This document shows, in pieces, positions 7,217-16,725 of a stretch of DNA of 54,331 nt (position 1 is the first letter of the stretch; each line of letters opens with the position of its first letter). Source of the DNA: Bacteroidales bacterium (GTDB lineage: Bacteria; Bacteroidota; Bacteroidia; Bacteroidales; UBA3824); assembly GCA_017962175.1 (NCBI GenBank), contig JAGCVU010000162.1:1-54331 (forward strand). Reading direction: 5' to 3'. Made by a program: the position numbers and the translations under genes. The notes under the pieces were generated by a model, which saw only the letters and a program-made list of their open reading frames with translations, searched no databases and was not told where the DNA came from.

Positions 7217-8461
7217 ATGCTCTATTATCTCTTTAAATATTTGCAAGAATTCAACGTACCCGGCTCAGGATTGTTCAACTACATATCCTTCCGTTCGGGC
7301 ATGGCTGTTATCACATCGCTGCTTATCACCATGATTTTCGGCAAGCGTTTTATCAATTATATGCGCCGCCGTCAGATTGGCGAATCGGTTCGCGACCTTT
7401 ATCTCGACGGACAAAAACAAAAAACCGGCACTCCCACCATGGGCGGCATCATGATTATTGCAGCCATCATCGTTCCGGTGCTTCTTTTTGCTGAACTTGG
7501 CAACACCTATATATTATTGTTACTTTTCACCACAGTATGGCTCGGCTGCGTAGGTTTTGCCGATGATTATATAAAGGTGTTTAAGAAAAACAAAGACGGA
7601 CTTTCAAGTCGTGCTAAACTTGCTGCACAGATATTTCTCGGCATAGTTATCGGACTTTCAATCTATCTCAGTCCCGATATTCTGGTTCGCGAAAATCCCG
7701 AGTTGTCTACCGAGCAAGTGGAGCAATTTATTGAAGAAGACGGACTTACAGAAACCACCTATCTTCCCAACGATGTTAAATCGCTCAAAACCACATTGCC
7801 GTTTGTAAAAGACAACGAATTCGACTATTCTAAAATAGCATTCTTTGTGGATAGCAACCAATATCCATGGGTAGGATGGATAATTTTTATAGCCGTGGTC
7901 ACATTCATTATCACAGCAGTATCCAACGGAGCCAACATGACCGACGGATTAGACGGACTTGCATCAGGCACGTCGGCAGTATCGGCAGCCACCTTGTTGG
8001 TGTTTGCCTATCTATCGGGCAACGTTATATTTTCGCAATATCTAAAAATAATGTATCTACCCGGCATAGGCGAACTTGTGGTATTCTCGTCGGCATTTAT
8101 CGGTGCCACCATAGGTTTCCTTTGGTACAATGCATATCCGGCGCAGATATTTATGGGCGACACGGGCAGTCTCACCATAGGCGGCATCATAGCGGTGTTG
8201 GCAATACTCGTGCGCAAAGAGTTGCTCATTCCCATCTTCTGCGGTATTTTCTTAATTGAAAACATCAGCGTGATGGCTCAAGTGTGGTATTTTAAGCGCA
8301 CACTCAAAAAATATGGTTGCGGCATGCACCTATTTCTTATGGCGCCGTTGCACCATCATTATCAAAAGAAAGGAATTCCCGAGCCCAAAATAGTGGCAAG
8401 GTTTATAATAGTTGCCTTAATATTGGCAGTAATATCGGTTATAACATTAAAAATCAGATAA
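7217..8461 (+). CDS. mraY: Phospho-N-acetylmuramoyl-pentapeptide-transferase MraY
   Basis: MraY transfers phospho-MurNAc-pentapeptide to undecaprenyl phosphate to make lipid I at the inner membrane. The 414-residue polytopic protein shows KKTGTPTMGG-like (QKTGTPTMGG), the catalytic GFADDYIK aspartates, NGANMTDGLDGLA and FMGDTGSL motifs, and APLHHHYQKKG near the end. It is about 50 residues longer than the E. coli enzyme because of an insertion at about residues 155-220 (from PDILVREN to SNQYPW), which I recall as common in Bacteroidota MraY. It lies between murE and murD with minimal gaps. Confidence 0.96.
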   Translation: MLYYLFKYLQEFNVPGSGLFNYISFRSGMAVITSLLITMIFGKRFINYMRRRQIGESVRDLYLDGQKQKTGTPTMGGIMIIAAIIVPVLLFAELGNTYILLLLFTTVWLGCVGFADDYIKVFKKNKDGLSSRAKLAAQIFLGIVIGLSIYLSPDILVRENPELSTEQVEQFIEEDGLTETTYLPNDVKSLKTTLPFVKDNEFDYSKIAFFVDSNQYPWVGWIIFIAVVTFIITAVSNGANMTDGLDGLASGTSAVSAATLLVFAYLSGNVIFSQYLKIMYLPGIGELVVFSSAFIGATIGFLWYNAYPAQIFMGDTGSLTIGGIIAVLAILVRKELLIPIFCGIFLIENISVMAQVWYFKRTLKKYGCGMHLFLMAPLHHHYQKKGIPEPKIVARFIIVALILAVISVITLKIR

Positions 8462-8468
8462 ATAAAAA

Positions 8469-9803
8469 ATGGCAAAGAAAATATCAATACTCGGAGCAGG
8501 CGAAAGCGGAATCGGCGCTGCAATATTAGCACAGAAAAAAGGTTTCGAAGTGTTTGTATCCGACTGCGGTACAATCAAAGAAAATTATATAGAGCAATTG
8601 CAAAAATATAATATACCCTTTGAACAAGGTCATCATACCGAAGAAAAAATACTTTCATCAGACGAAGTAATCAAAAGTCCCGGTATAAGAAACAATGCAC
8701 CCTTGATACTAAAACTCGTAGAAAAGGGCATACCAGTGATTTCGGAGATAGAATTTGCGGCAAGATATACCAATGCCGTAAAAGTCTGCATTACCGGAAG
8801 CAATGGAAAAACAACTACCACCGAATTAATTTATAAAATTTTCAAGGACGCTGGACTAAATGTCGCCATCGCCGGAAACGTTGGCAAGAGTTTTGCACTA
8901 CAAGTTGCTGAAAAAGAGTACGATTACTACGTTATTGAACTTAGTAGTTTCCAACTCGACAACATGTACAACTTTAAAGCCGAGATAGCAATTCTGCTAA
9001 ATGTAACGCCCGATCACCTCGACCGTTACGACTACAAAATGCAGAACTACACCGACTCAAAGTTCAGAATTACTCAAAATCAAACCGCCGACGACCTGTT
9101 CATCTACTGCGCCGACGATCCGGTAACAGCCGAAGAAATCAAAAAACGCACGTTCTCTCAGAGACTCGCGCCGTTCTCCATTAAAAATGAACAAGTTACA
9201 GGTTCCTATATAAACAACGGAAATATGATAATTAAGCTTGAAAACAACGAAGCCGTTATCTCTACGGCAAACTTCTCTTTAGAAGGTCAGCACAACATGT
9301 ACAACAGTATGGCCGCCGGCATTGCCGCGATGGCTTGCAACATACGCAGCAACTCTATCCGTCAAAGTTTTGAAACTTTCAAAGGTTTGGAGCACCGTCT
9401 TGAGCATTTTCTGTCGGTTCGCGGCGTAGAATTTGTCAACGACTCTAAAGCCACCAACGTAAACTCAGTGTGGTACGCTTTGGAAAGCATCAAAACCAAA
9501 GTGATACTTATTCTCGGTGGCATCGACAAGGGCAACGACTACAGCGAACTATATGCGCTTGTTCGTCAGAAGGTTAAAGCAATTGTGGCTCTCGGCAAAA
9601 ACAACGAGCCTATTCACAAAGCATTTGATGGAATGGTAGAAGTGATCGACACTCAAAGCATGGAAAACTGCGTAAAAACCTGTTTCCTTCTTGCCGACAA
9701 GGGCGACACTGTATTGCTTTCGCCTGCGTGCGCTAGTTTCGACCTCTTTACTTGCTACGAAGACCGTGGCGAGCAATTCAAGGAGTGTGTGCGCAACCTT
9801 TAA
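8469..9803 (+). CDS. murD: UDP-N-acetylmuramoylalanine--D-glutamate ligase MurD
   Basis: MurD adds D-glutamate to UDP-MurNAc-L-alanine. The 444-residue protein begins with a nucleotide-binding ISILGAGESGIGAA loop, has the ATP loop GSNGKTTTTELI at about residues 110-121, the YYVIELSSFQLD and LNVTPDHLDRY motifs, GLEHRLE, and the C-terminal ligase domain with NDSKATNVNS and LSPACASFD. These motifs separate MurD from MurC, MurE and MurF. It begins 7 bases after mraY. No sign of truncation or fusion. Confidence 0.96.
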   Translation: MAKKISILGAGESGIGAAILAQKKGFEVFVSDCGTIKENYIEQLQKYNIPFEQGHHTEEKILSSDEVIKSPGIRNNAPLILKLVEKGIPVISEIEFAARYTNAVKVCITGSNGKTTTTELIYKIFKDAGLNVAIAGNVGKSFALQVAEKEYDYYVIELSSFQLDNMYNFKAEIAILLNVTPDHLDRYDYKMQNYTDSKFRITQNQTADDLFIYCADDPVTAEEIKKRTFSQRLAPFSIKNEQVTGSYINNGNMIIKLENNEAVISTANFSLEGQHNMYNSMAAGIAAMACNIRSNSIRQSFETFKGLEHRLEHFLSVRGVEFVNDSKATNVNSVWYALESIKTKVILILGGIDKGNDYSELYALVRQKVKAIVALGKNNEPIHKAFDGMVEVIDTQSMENCVKTCFLLADKGDTVLLSPACASFDLFTCYEDRGEQFKECVRNL

Positions 9804-9836
9804 TATTACTACTCGGAAACTCAAACATAACGGACA

Positions 9837-11060
9837 ATGAAAAAACAAATTTTTGGTATCTTCAAAGGCGACAAGTGGATATGGACTTGCTATATAGTGC
9901 TGCTATTAGCGTCGCTGATGTTTGTACACAGTACTACTGGTGCACTCGAATTTCAGCGGCATAGCAATCCGGTGCACTTTCTGATAAGCCAAGGCGGGTT
10001 TATCATTATGGCAATTGTTGCGGCATTGATAATGAGCAACCTTTCGTACAAAAAGCTCTTCAACCTTGCCAACATAGCCATAGGCGTAAGTTTAGTGCTA
10101 CTGTTTATAACTCTGGCTTTTGGCGACGCCACCAACGACGCCAAACGATGGCTCAAAATTCCAATCATCGACCAGACTATACAAACATCCGACATTGCCA
10201 AGCTGTGTTTAACCATATTCATAGCCAAAGTAATGTCTACGCACCAACGCGATGATGAAGATATCAAAAAAGGCGCCATCTATTCAGCTGTGGCAATAGC
10301 AGCAGTATGTCTATTGATACTTCCTGCCAACCTTTCAACAGCATTGCTCATCGGAATCACTTCGGTGATGTTGCTTATCATTGCCCGTGTAAAACTAAAA
10401 CACATTTTGTTAGTTGGCAGCGGACTCGGAATTTTTGTTTTTCTATTAATAATAGTACTCGGCAAAACAGGCACTTTTAACCGTGCCGAAACTTGGGTAA
10501 ATCGTATCGAAGCATACGTTCAGAGCGATGATGCTCAAGACAAAAAAGACACTTTCCAAGCCGACCAAGCCAAAATAGCCATATCGCGAGGAGGTCTAAT
10601 AGGTCAGGGTTCTGGAGCAAGTATGCAGAAAAACGTGCTGCCCCACCCCTATTCCGACTTTATTTTTGCATCAATAATCGAAGAACGCGGACTACTTGCC
10701 GGACTTGGTATCATTGTGCTCTACGTCATAATGATGCACAGATGCGTTATCTCAGCCAAATACCAGTCGAGCGCCTTTCCTGCCTTTCTCTGCATTGGGC
10801 TTGCACTAAATATTATAATGCAAGCCGTGTCGAATATGGTGGTGGCGGTAAACCTTGTGCCGGTAACAGGTCAGCCGTTGCCCATGGTTAGTATGGGCGG
10901 AACGTCGCTGATAATTTCATCTGTATCGGTAGGTATAATATTGAATATCAGCAGATATTCAGAACAACATGGTAAAGAAAAGGAAAAAGAAGAGGTGGAG
11001 GAGAGCGACCGCGAACAAAATATCGAGGACATCACCGACTACCCGTTTGTAATAGGTTAA
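9837..11060 (+). CDS. ftsW: Septal peptidoglycan polymerase FtsW (SEDS family)
   Basis: FtsW polymerises glycan strands from lipid II at the septum together with FtsI. The 407-residue protein has about ten membrane segments and the SEDS signatures: DATNDAKRWLKIP, the DFIFASIIEERGLLAG segment (contains the conserved E-x-G region), and the C-terminal PVTGQPLPMVSMGGTS loop. The cytoplasmic C-terminal tail (about residues 380-407) is highly charged, with a KEKEKEEVEESD run. Its place between murD and murG in the cluster distinguishes it from RodA, which usually sits with mreCD/mrdA. Confidence 0.94.
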   Translation: MKKQIFGIFKGDKWIWTCYIVLLLASLMFVHSTTGALEFQRHSNPVHFLISQGGFIIMAIVAALIMSNLSYKKLFNLANIAIGVSLVLLFITLAFGDATNDAKRWLKIPIIDQTIQTSDIAKLCLTIFIAKVMSTHQRDDEDIKKGAIYSAVAIAAVCLLILPANLSTALLIGITSVMLLIIARVKLKHILLVGSGLGIFVFLLIIVLGKTGTFNRAETWVNRIEAYVQSDDAQDKKDTFQADQAKIAISRGGLIGQGSGASMQKNVLPHPYSDFIFASIIEERGLLAGLGIIVLYVIMMHRCVISAKYQSSAFPAFLCIGLALNIIMQAVSNMVVAVNLVPVTGQPLPMVSMGGTSLIISSVSVGIILNISRYSEQHGKEKEKEEVEESDREQNIEDITDYPFVIG

Positions 11061-11078
11061 CCATTAACACAGAGCATT

Positions 11079-12185
11079 ATGAAAGTACTTATAGGAGGCG
11101 GAGGCACAGGCGGACACGTTTTTCCTGCCATTGCTATTGCTCAGGCTATAAAAAAAGCCGCACCCGACACCGAAATACTATTTGTGGGCGCACAAGACAA
11201 AATTGAGATGGAGAAAGTGCCTGCTGCGGGATTCAAAATCATAGGACTTCCGGCGGCGGGTTTGCAACGTAAACTCACTCTCAAAAACCTTGCTCTGCCA
11301 TTCAAACTGCTCAAATGCGCACGCATGTCGAAAAAAATCATCAAAGATTTTCAGCCCGACATAGCTGTTGGTGTTGGAGGATATGCCTCAGGACCAATTC
11401 TCCGTGCTGCATCTAAAGCAGGAGTGCCAATAATGCTACAAGAACAAAACTCTCACGCAGGACTCACCAACAAGATGCTTGCCGACAAGGCTGTTAAAAT
11501 TTTTACCGCCTACAAAAATATGGACAAGTATTTCGACCCTGCCAAAACAATGCTCACAGGCAATCCTGTACGCGCCGACATTGCCGAAAACACTGCTACT
11601 CGCGAAGAGGCCATAGAGCATTTCAACCTCAATCCCGACAAAAAAACATTGCTCATAATCGGCGGAAGTCTCGGTGCCGGCACTATCAACAAGAGCATGC
11701 TCAAATTTGCCGAAAAATTTCAAACCGAAAGCAACATTCAGATTATTTGGCAAACCGGCAAATACTATTGGAACGACATCGAAGCCGCAATGAAAACCAA
11801 AAACTGCCCCGACATACATCCCACGGCATTTGTTAAACGCATGGATTTGGCTTACAAGGCTGCTGATGTGGTGGTTTCGCGTTCGGGTGCATTGTCGGTT
11901 TCCGAGTTGTGTCTTGCTGCCAAACCTGTTATTTTCATACCTTCGCCCAACGTTGCCGAAGACCATCAAACCAAAAATGCAATGGCTCTTGTTAACGAAA
12001 ACGCTGCCGACATCATCAAAGACAGCGAGGCAGAACAACTTTTTTTCGATAAAGTACAAAATTTATGTAATGATAGCGAAACAATGCATACATATTCAAA
12101 AAATATTTATAAATTAGCAGTTAAAAACTCGGCGGATATTATCGCCGAAGAAGTAATAAAATATGCTAATAATAAATTAAAATAA
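11079..12185 (+). CDS. murG: UDP-GlcNAc transferase MurG
   Basis: MurG transfers GlcNAc from UDP-GlcNAc to lipid I, forming lipid II at the cytoplasmic face of the membrane. The 368-residue GT-B fold protein has the N-terminal glycine-rich GGGGTGGHVFPAIAIAQA loop, the second conserved LQEQNSHAGLTNK segment, and the C-terminal-domain motifs IIGGSLGA and SRSGALSVSE, followed by FIPSPNVAEDHQTKNA. Length and motif order are standard. It starts 18 bases after ftsW; a lipoprotein gene rather than murC follows. Confidence 0.95.
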   Translation: MKVLIGGGGTGGHVFPAIAIAQAIKKAAPDTEILFVGAQDKIEMEKVPAAGFKIIGLPAAGLQRKLTLKNLALPFKLLKCARMSKKIIKDFQPDIAVGVGGYASGPILRAASKAGVPIMLQEQNSHAGLTNKMLADKAVKIFTAYKNMDKYFDPAKTMLTGNPVRADIAENTATREEAIEHFNLNPDKKTLLIIGGSLGAGTINKSMLKFAEKFQTESNIQIIWQTGKYYWNDIEAAMKTKNCPDIHPTAFVKRMDLAYKAADVVVSRSGALSVSELCLAAKPVIFIPSPNVAEDHQTKNAMALVNENAADIIKDSEAEQLFFDKVQNLCNDSETMHTYSKNIYKLAVKNSADIIAEEVIKYANNKLK

Positions 12186-12216
12186 GAATAACGAATTATA
12201 ACAAAAAACATTACTC

Positions 12217-13101
12217 ATGAAACGTATTACTACATTGATAATAGCTGCCGCAGCAATTGTTTCCACAGCCGCGCTCCAAAGCTGCAACAACGCGCCCTAT
12301 CAAAAAACCAACGCCAAAAACCGTATGGCAAGCGTTACCGTTCAGGCGCTCAATAATATGTCTGAAATCTACTCCGAAATCGAAGAAGTGGCTATCAAAA
12401 ACGAATTTGACAACGCTCTTGCCAATGTGCTTTCGCATCAAGACGCCAACTACAACCCGGTAGTGGTCACCAACGAAGAACTTCGTCAAAAAATCGACAT
12501 CTTCAACCTTTACCGCATTGCATTGCACGAATACACAAAACTTACAAGTGCCGAGTCTACGCTAAAATCGCTCTCACCTTTTAGCAACGCTTGCGCCAAC
12601 ATCACATCTAAATTCCGCACAGCCAACGACTCTACACTTCACGAAAAAGCTAACATCATCAATTCATACATCACATCGCAGCGTTACAACACCGACAAGG
12701 TGATGAACATTCTCATCAATATGCTTGATGAAATTTGGCAAAAAGACTCCAAAGATTGGAACAATCTGCTCAACGAATCATTTGCCAACTATCAGTTAGC
12801 TGTCAACAACATTCCCGAAGATAGTTTCAACGAGGAAAAACTCGCTAAATATGTTTACCAACCTTACGACGGCAAAACAGCTCTTGTGGAGGCATACAAA
12901 CTCAACCTCATCAAAGAACGCTACGACTATGTTCGCGGATTTGTCAACAGCCAAGACAACATTACCACAGCACTTAAATATCTCTGCGAAATATCCAACG
13001 CACTGCTCAAGGCTCGCGACGTGGAAGAAATCGACAACGACATCAGCAAAGCCGAAGCTGCTCTCAAAGCTTGTGATTTTGGACAAAAAGAACTAGAATA
13101 A
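12217..13101 (+). CDS. Uncharacterised lipoprotein inserted in the dcw cluster
   Basis: I do not recognise this 294-residue protein. It has a lipoprotein signal peptide: MKRITTLIIAAAAIVS, then a lipobox-like ALQSC with the acylated Cys near residue 23, followed by a short NNAPYQKT linker. The remainder is predicted mostly alpha-helical, hydrophilic and rich in N, E, K and A, with no transmembrane segment and no catalytic motif seen. It begins 31 bases after murG and its TAA overlaps the murC ATG by one base (TAATG), so it is translationally coupled to murC. In most dcw clusters murC follows murG directly. An envelope-division role is inferred only from position. Confidence 0.85.
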   Translation: MKRITTLIIAAAAIVSTAALQSCNNAPYQKTNAKNRMASVTVQALNNMSEIYSEIEEVAIKNEFDNALANVLSHQDANYNPVVVTNEELRQKIDIFNLYRIALHEYTKLTSAESTLKSLSPFSNACANITSKFRTANDSTLHEKANIINSYITSQRYNTDKVMNILINMLDEIWQKDSKDWNNLLNESFANYQLAVNNIPEDSFNEEKLAKYVYQPYDGKTALVEAYKLNLIKERYDYVRGFVNSQDNITTALKYLCEISNALLKARDVEEIDNDISKAEAALKACDFGQKELE

Positions 13102-14507
13102 TGAACCAGTTTGAAAACATAAAATACGTCTACCTGCTCGGCATTGGCGGCATAGGTATGAGCGCTCTCGCAAGATATTTCAACGAGGGCGGTTTCGAAG
13201 TTTATGGCTACGACCTCACCGAATCGCCACTTACCAAACAGTTGCAAAGCGAAGGCATTACCATCACTTACACCGACGACACCGAACAAATTCCCGACAA
13301 AATTGTGCTCGATGTTAAAAGCACAATGGTAATATTCACGCCTGCCATACCCAAAAACAACAAGCATTTCTGCTTTTTCTCCGAAGGCGAATACCTTATG
13401 CTCAAACGTGCCAAGGTATTAGGAATCATTGCCAACGGATACAAAACTATTGCAGTTTCGGGCACTCACGGCAAAACCACCAACTCTTGCACCATAGCCA
13501 ACATTTTTCAAGAGTCGGGCTTAGACAGCTTTGCATTTCTCGGTGGAATATCCAAAAATATCGACAGCAATCTGTTGCTTCCTCGCAAGCAAGAGAGTTT
13601 CTCCAATCCGGAAACACTGCTTGTGGCAGAGGCCGACGAGTACGACAAATCCTTTTTGTGGCTCAATCCATTTGCCACCATCATCACATACGTTGACGCC
13701 GACCATCTCGACATATACAAAAACCGCGATGAAATCATAACCACTTTCAATCAGTTTGCACAGTCAACACACCGCAACGGATTTGTGGTTGTCAACAAAA
13801 AAATCGATAATCTTATCGACACCGCCGGAATACGCAAAATCACATATTCCGACACCGACACCACAGCCGACTACTACGCCGAAAATATCCGCTTAGACAA
13901 CGGCACATACACCATCGACGCACACACTCCATCGGGTGTGGTTGCCGACATTACCATTGGAGCAAAAGGTCGTGTAAATATTGAAAACACAATGGCTTGC
14001 ATTGCAGCTTGTGAAAACATAGGCATCAAAATGTCGGGCATCAAAAAAGGAATAGCCACATTCCGAGGCGTTAAACGTCGTATGGATATTCACGTACAAA
14101 AACCCGATTTTGTATACATCGACGACTATGCTCACCATCCTCGCGAATTGGAAGCCACAATCACATCGGCCAAGCAATTATTTCCGGGCAAAAAATCGTT
14201 GGGCATTTTCCAGCCCCATTTGTTCACAAGAACAAGAGATTTTGCCGAAGGATTTGCGCAAAGCCTTGATTTACTTGACGATGTAATTCTTATGGATATC
14301 TATCCGGCACGTGAAAAACCCATCGAAGGTGTCACATCCAAAATGATAGCCGACTTGATGAAAAACAAAAATGTTATAATTTTAAACGAATTATCACAAA
14401 TAATTAGCTACATACAGCAAAAAAATGTAAAACTTTTATTATCTTTGGGCGCGGGAAATATCGACAAAATCGTAAAGCCGCTTACAGAGGCATTTTCAAA
14501 TCTCTAA
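13101..14507 (+). CDS. murC: UDP-N-acetylmuramate--L-alanine ligase MurC
   Basis: MurC adds L-alanine to UDP-MurNAc, the first stem-peptide step. The 468-residue protein has an N-terminal LLGIGGIGMSALARYF loop, the MurC-type ATP loop SGTHGKTTNSC (about residues 120-130), EADEYDKSFL, the TYVDADHLD segment, VKRRMDIH, YIDDYAHHPRE and FQPHLFTRTRDF. The TVHGKTT/GTHGKTT form and DYAHHP are diagnostic for MurC. The start ATG overlaps the stop of the preceding lipoprotein gene by one base. Confidence 0.96.
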   Translation: MNQFENIKYVYLLGIGGIGMSALARYFNEGGFEVYGYDLTESPLTKQLQSEGITITYTDDTEQIPDKIVLDVKSTMVIFTPAIPKNNKHFCFFSEGEYLMLKRAKVLGIIANGYKTIAVSGTHGKTTNSCTIANIFQESGLDSFAFLGGISKNIDSNLLLPRKQESFSNPETLLVAEADEYDKSFLWLNPFATIITYVDADHLDIYKNRDEIITTFNQFAQSTHRNGFVVVNKKIDNLIDTAGIRKITYSDTDTTADYYAENIRLDNGTYTIDAHTPSGVVADITIGAKGRVNIENTMACIAACENIGIKMSGIKKGIATFRGVKRRMDIHVQKPDFVYIDDYAHHPRELEATITSAKQLFPGKKSLGIFQPHLFTRTRDFAEGFAQSLDLLDDVILMDIYPAREKPIEGVTSKMIADLMKNKNVIILNELSQIISYIQQKNVKLLLSLGAGNIDKIVKPLTEAFSNL

Positions 14508-14520
14508 ATCAGGCGTAAAA

Positions 14521-15315
14521 GTGAACAAGGGCACGTTAAAAAATATCGGAATTATAATGGCAGCAGTTGTTTTCGCAGCTGCTATAATATACTCATCGTC
14601 AAAATTCCGCGACACTTTATGCGGTGCTATCGACATCAACATCAAGGATTCAAACCAAATCAGTTTCATATCTCGCAATGATGTTTTGCAGTTGATACAC
14701 AACCCTTCGCACGAAATTCTCGGCACGCCGCTCAACGATATCGACATCAACGATATGGAAATTTACCTTCAGCAGCAACCCTACATCCGTCAAGCCGACA
14801 TATACAAAACTGTCAACGGACACCTGAAAGTAGACATCCAACAGCGCAAACCCATAGTTGAAATCATCACTGCCACCAACAAAAACTACTACATCGACGA
14901 AGACGGAACAATTTTCCCGGGTAGTCAAAAAGGCAAAGCTCCTAATGTAATGGTGGCTAACGGCTTTATCAGCGACAAATACAACTTCGACAAGCACCAC
15001 ACTTACAATATTTACAACGAAAACATCAAGACGTCAAAAGAAGCTGAGATATTTCGTCTGGCACGATATATTGCCAAAGACGAATTTTGGCGCGACCAAG
15101 TAGAGCAGATATACGTCAATGAGTCAAACGAATACGAAATTGTACCTCTTGTAGGTCCAAAATTATTAGAAATTGGTTCTATCGACAACTACGACGAAAA
15201 GCTCTTCTATCTTAAAAACTTCTTTACCAACGGATTGAAAAAAACCGGTTGGAACAAATACCAGTCGGTAAGTGTAAAATACAAAGGACAGATAGTATGC
15301 AGCAAAGCAATATAA
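14521..15315 (+). CDS. ftsQ: Cell division protein FtsQ
   Basis: FtsQ is a single-pass membrane protein that links the FtsB-FtsL pair to the divisome. The start codon is GTG (14521). A membrane helix lies at about residues 9-24 (IGIIMAAVVFAAAIIYSS), followed by a POTRA-like region (about 35-100: SRNDVLQLIHNPSHE..., PYIRQADIYKTVNGHLKV) and a beta-rich FtsQ domain with QRKPIVEI and YYIDEDGTIFPGS, both typical. Length (264 residues) and position between murC and ftsA agree. Sequence conservation is low across the family, so position carries weight. Confidence 0.9.
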   Translation: MNKGTLKNIGIIMAAVVFAAAIIYSSSKFRDTLCGAIDINIKDSNQISFISRNDVLQLIHNPSHEILGTPLNDIDINDMEIYLQQQPYIRQADIYKTVNGHLKVDIQQRKPIVEIITATNKNYYIDEDGTIFPGSQKGKAPNVMVANGFISDKYNFDKHHTYNIYNENIKTSKEAEIFRLARYIAKDEFWRDQVEQIYVNESNEYEIVPLVGPKLLEIGSIDNYDEKLFYLKNFFTNGLKKTGWNKYQSVSVKYKGQIVCSKAI

Positions 15316-15357
15316 ATTACAAGGAAATAACAATAATTAGAAACTAATATAAAAACT

Positions 15358-16695
15358 ATGCCGTGTAACAATATCATCACAGCCATCGACATTGGCACGT
15401 CGAAAACAGTGGCCATAGCCGGCACAAAAGACGACCAAGGAAGAGTGAAAATACTCGGAATCGGCGAAGCCGAGACTAAGGGTGTAATCCGTGGCACAGT
15501 GCAGAACATTATGTCTGCGAGAGATTCCATCAAAGAAGCAGTTGAAAAATGCCAGAAAGCAGCCAACGTACAATTCAAATACGTGTATGTAGGCATCGAC
15601 GGACGCAACATCTGCGGTCAGGTAAACAGCCACTCCAAAATCATAACCGACATCATCACCGACGACGACATTAAGCAGCTTACCGAAGAACTCAACCAAA
15701 TTTCGGCAGGACAAGACGAAAATATTATCCATGTGATTCCACAAGGCTACTCTGTCGACAACAACGCCGTTGGACTCAACCCCAAAGGCTACAACGGTCG
15801 CAAGCTCGAAGGCACTTTCTACGTGGTAAAAGGCAAAGACAAGGCCGTTAATAATATTCGTCAAGCTGTGGAAATGGCTGGATTAAAAATTATCAAGCTC
15901 ATTCTCGAACCTTTGGCATCGGCAGAAGCCGTTTTATCTAAAGACGAGAAAGAAGTGGGCGTGATACTTGCCGACATAGGCGCCGGCACTGCCGACATAG
16001 CTGTTTTTCAAGACAACATTCTGCGCTACACAAGCGTAGTGCCACTCGGAGGCAAAGCCATTACCAACGATATCAAAAAAGGTTGCGGTGTGCTTGAACG
16101 TCAAGCTGAGCAAATCAAAGTACAATACGGAGCAGCGTTGTCGCAAAAAGACTTCGCCAAAAAAGCTGTTACTGTTAAAGGTGTTAACGGAAAATCTAAA
16201 GAGATACCTTTCACCGCGATAGCATCTATCATCAATGCCCGTGTAGAGGAGATTCTCGGCGGCATAGCCAACGAAATTGACACCATCAGAAACCAGACAC
16301 AACTGAGCGCAGGTTTGGTACTCACTGGCGGCACTTCAAAACTCAAGAGCCTTGTGCAGCTTGCCAAATTCCGTTTGTCGATCGAAACTCGCACCGGAAC
16401 TCCGCTGTATATCAACCCCGAATATTCTACCGAAGGATATGCAGCAGCCGTTGGTCTTATTATAAAAGGTATGGAATATACCGAAAGCATTCTCGAACAA
16501 CGTCGTCTCAAAGCCGAAAAAGAAAAAGCAGCCGAACAGCAGCAAACCTCTCAGGCTACCAAACCCGACGACAAAGCTAAAGACAACTCCAAAGCAAAAA
16601 CCAAAGACGATAACGACGATAAAGGAGGTATCCGCGGCTGGTTCGACAGTCTCATCGGCAAAATATTCTCAGAGCCAAACGATAGCAAAATGTAA
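15358..16695 (+). CDS. ftsA: Cell division protein FtsA
   Basis: FtsA is an actin-like ATPase that tethers FtsZ to the membrane. The 445-residue protein has the phosphate-1 loop AIDIGTSKTVAIAG, the SHDS-like IIHVIPQGYSVDN region, the phosphate-2 loop LADIGAGTADIAVF, and the adenosine loop LTGGTSKLKSL. A charged low-complexity linker of about 40 residues (KAEKEKAAEQQQ... to KDDNDDKGG) precedes the C-terminal amphipathic helix IRGWFDSLIGKIF, the expected membrane-targeting sequence. It lies 30 bases before ftsZ. Confidence 0.96.
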   Translation: MPCNNIITAIDIGTSKTVAIAGTKDDQGRVKILGIGEAETKGVIRGTVQNIMSARDSIKEAVEKCQKAANVQFKYVYVGIDGRNICGQVNSHSKIITDIITDDDIKQLTEELNQISAGQDENIIHVIPQGYSVDNNAVGLNPKGYNGRKLEGTFYVVKGKDKAVNNIRQAVEMAGLKIIKLILEPLASAEAVLSKDEKEVGVILADIGAGTADIAVFQDNILRYTSVVPLGGKAITNDIKKGCGVLERQAEQIKVQYGAALSQKDFAKKAVTVKGVNGKSKEIPFTAIASIINARVEEILGGIANEIDTIRNQTQLSAGLVLTGGTSKLKSLVQLAKFRLSIETRTGTPLYINPEYSTEGYAAAVGLIIKGMEYTESILEQRRLKAEKEKAAEQQQTSQATKPDDKAKDNSKAKTKDDNDDKGGIRGWFDSLIGKIFSEPNDSKM

Positions 16696-16725
16696 CTTGA
16701 AACCATTAACTAAAAGGAAGACAAA

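Noticed and set aside
11436-12059. 207-residue minus-strand open frame inside murG
   Set aside because: Antisense to the conserved MurG C-terminal domain, low-complexity F/V/G-rich product, no independent signals.
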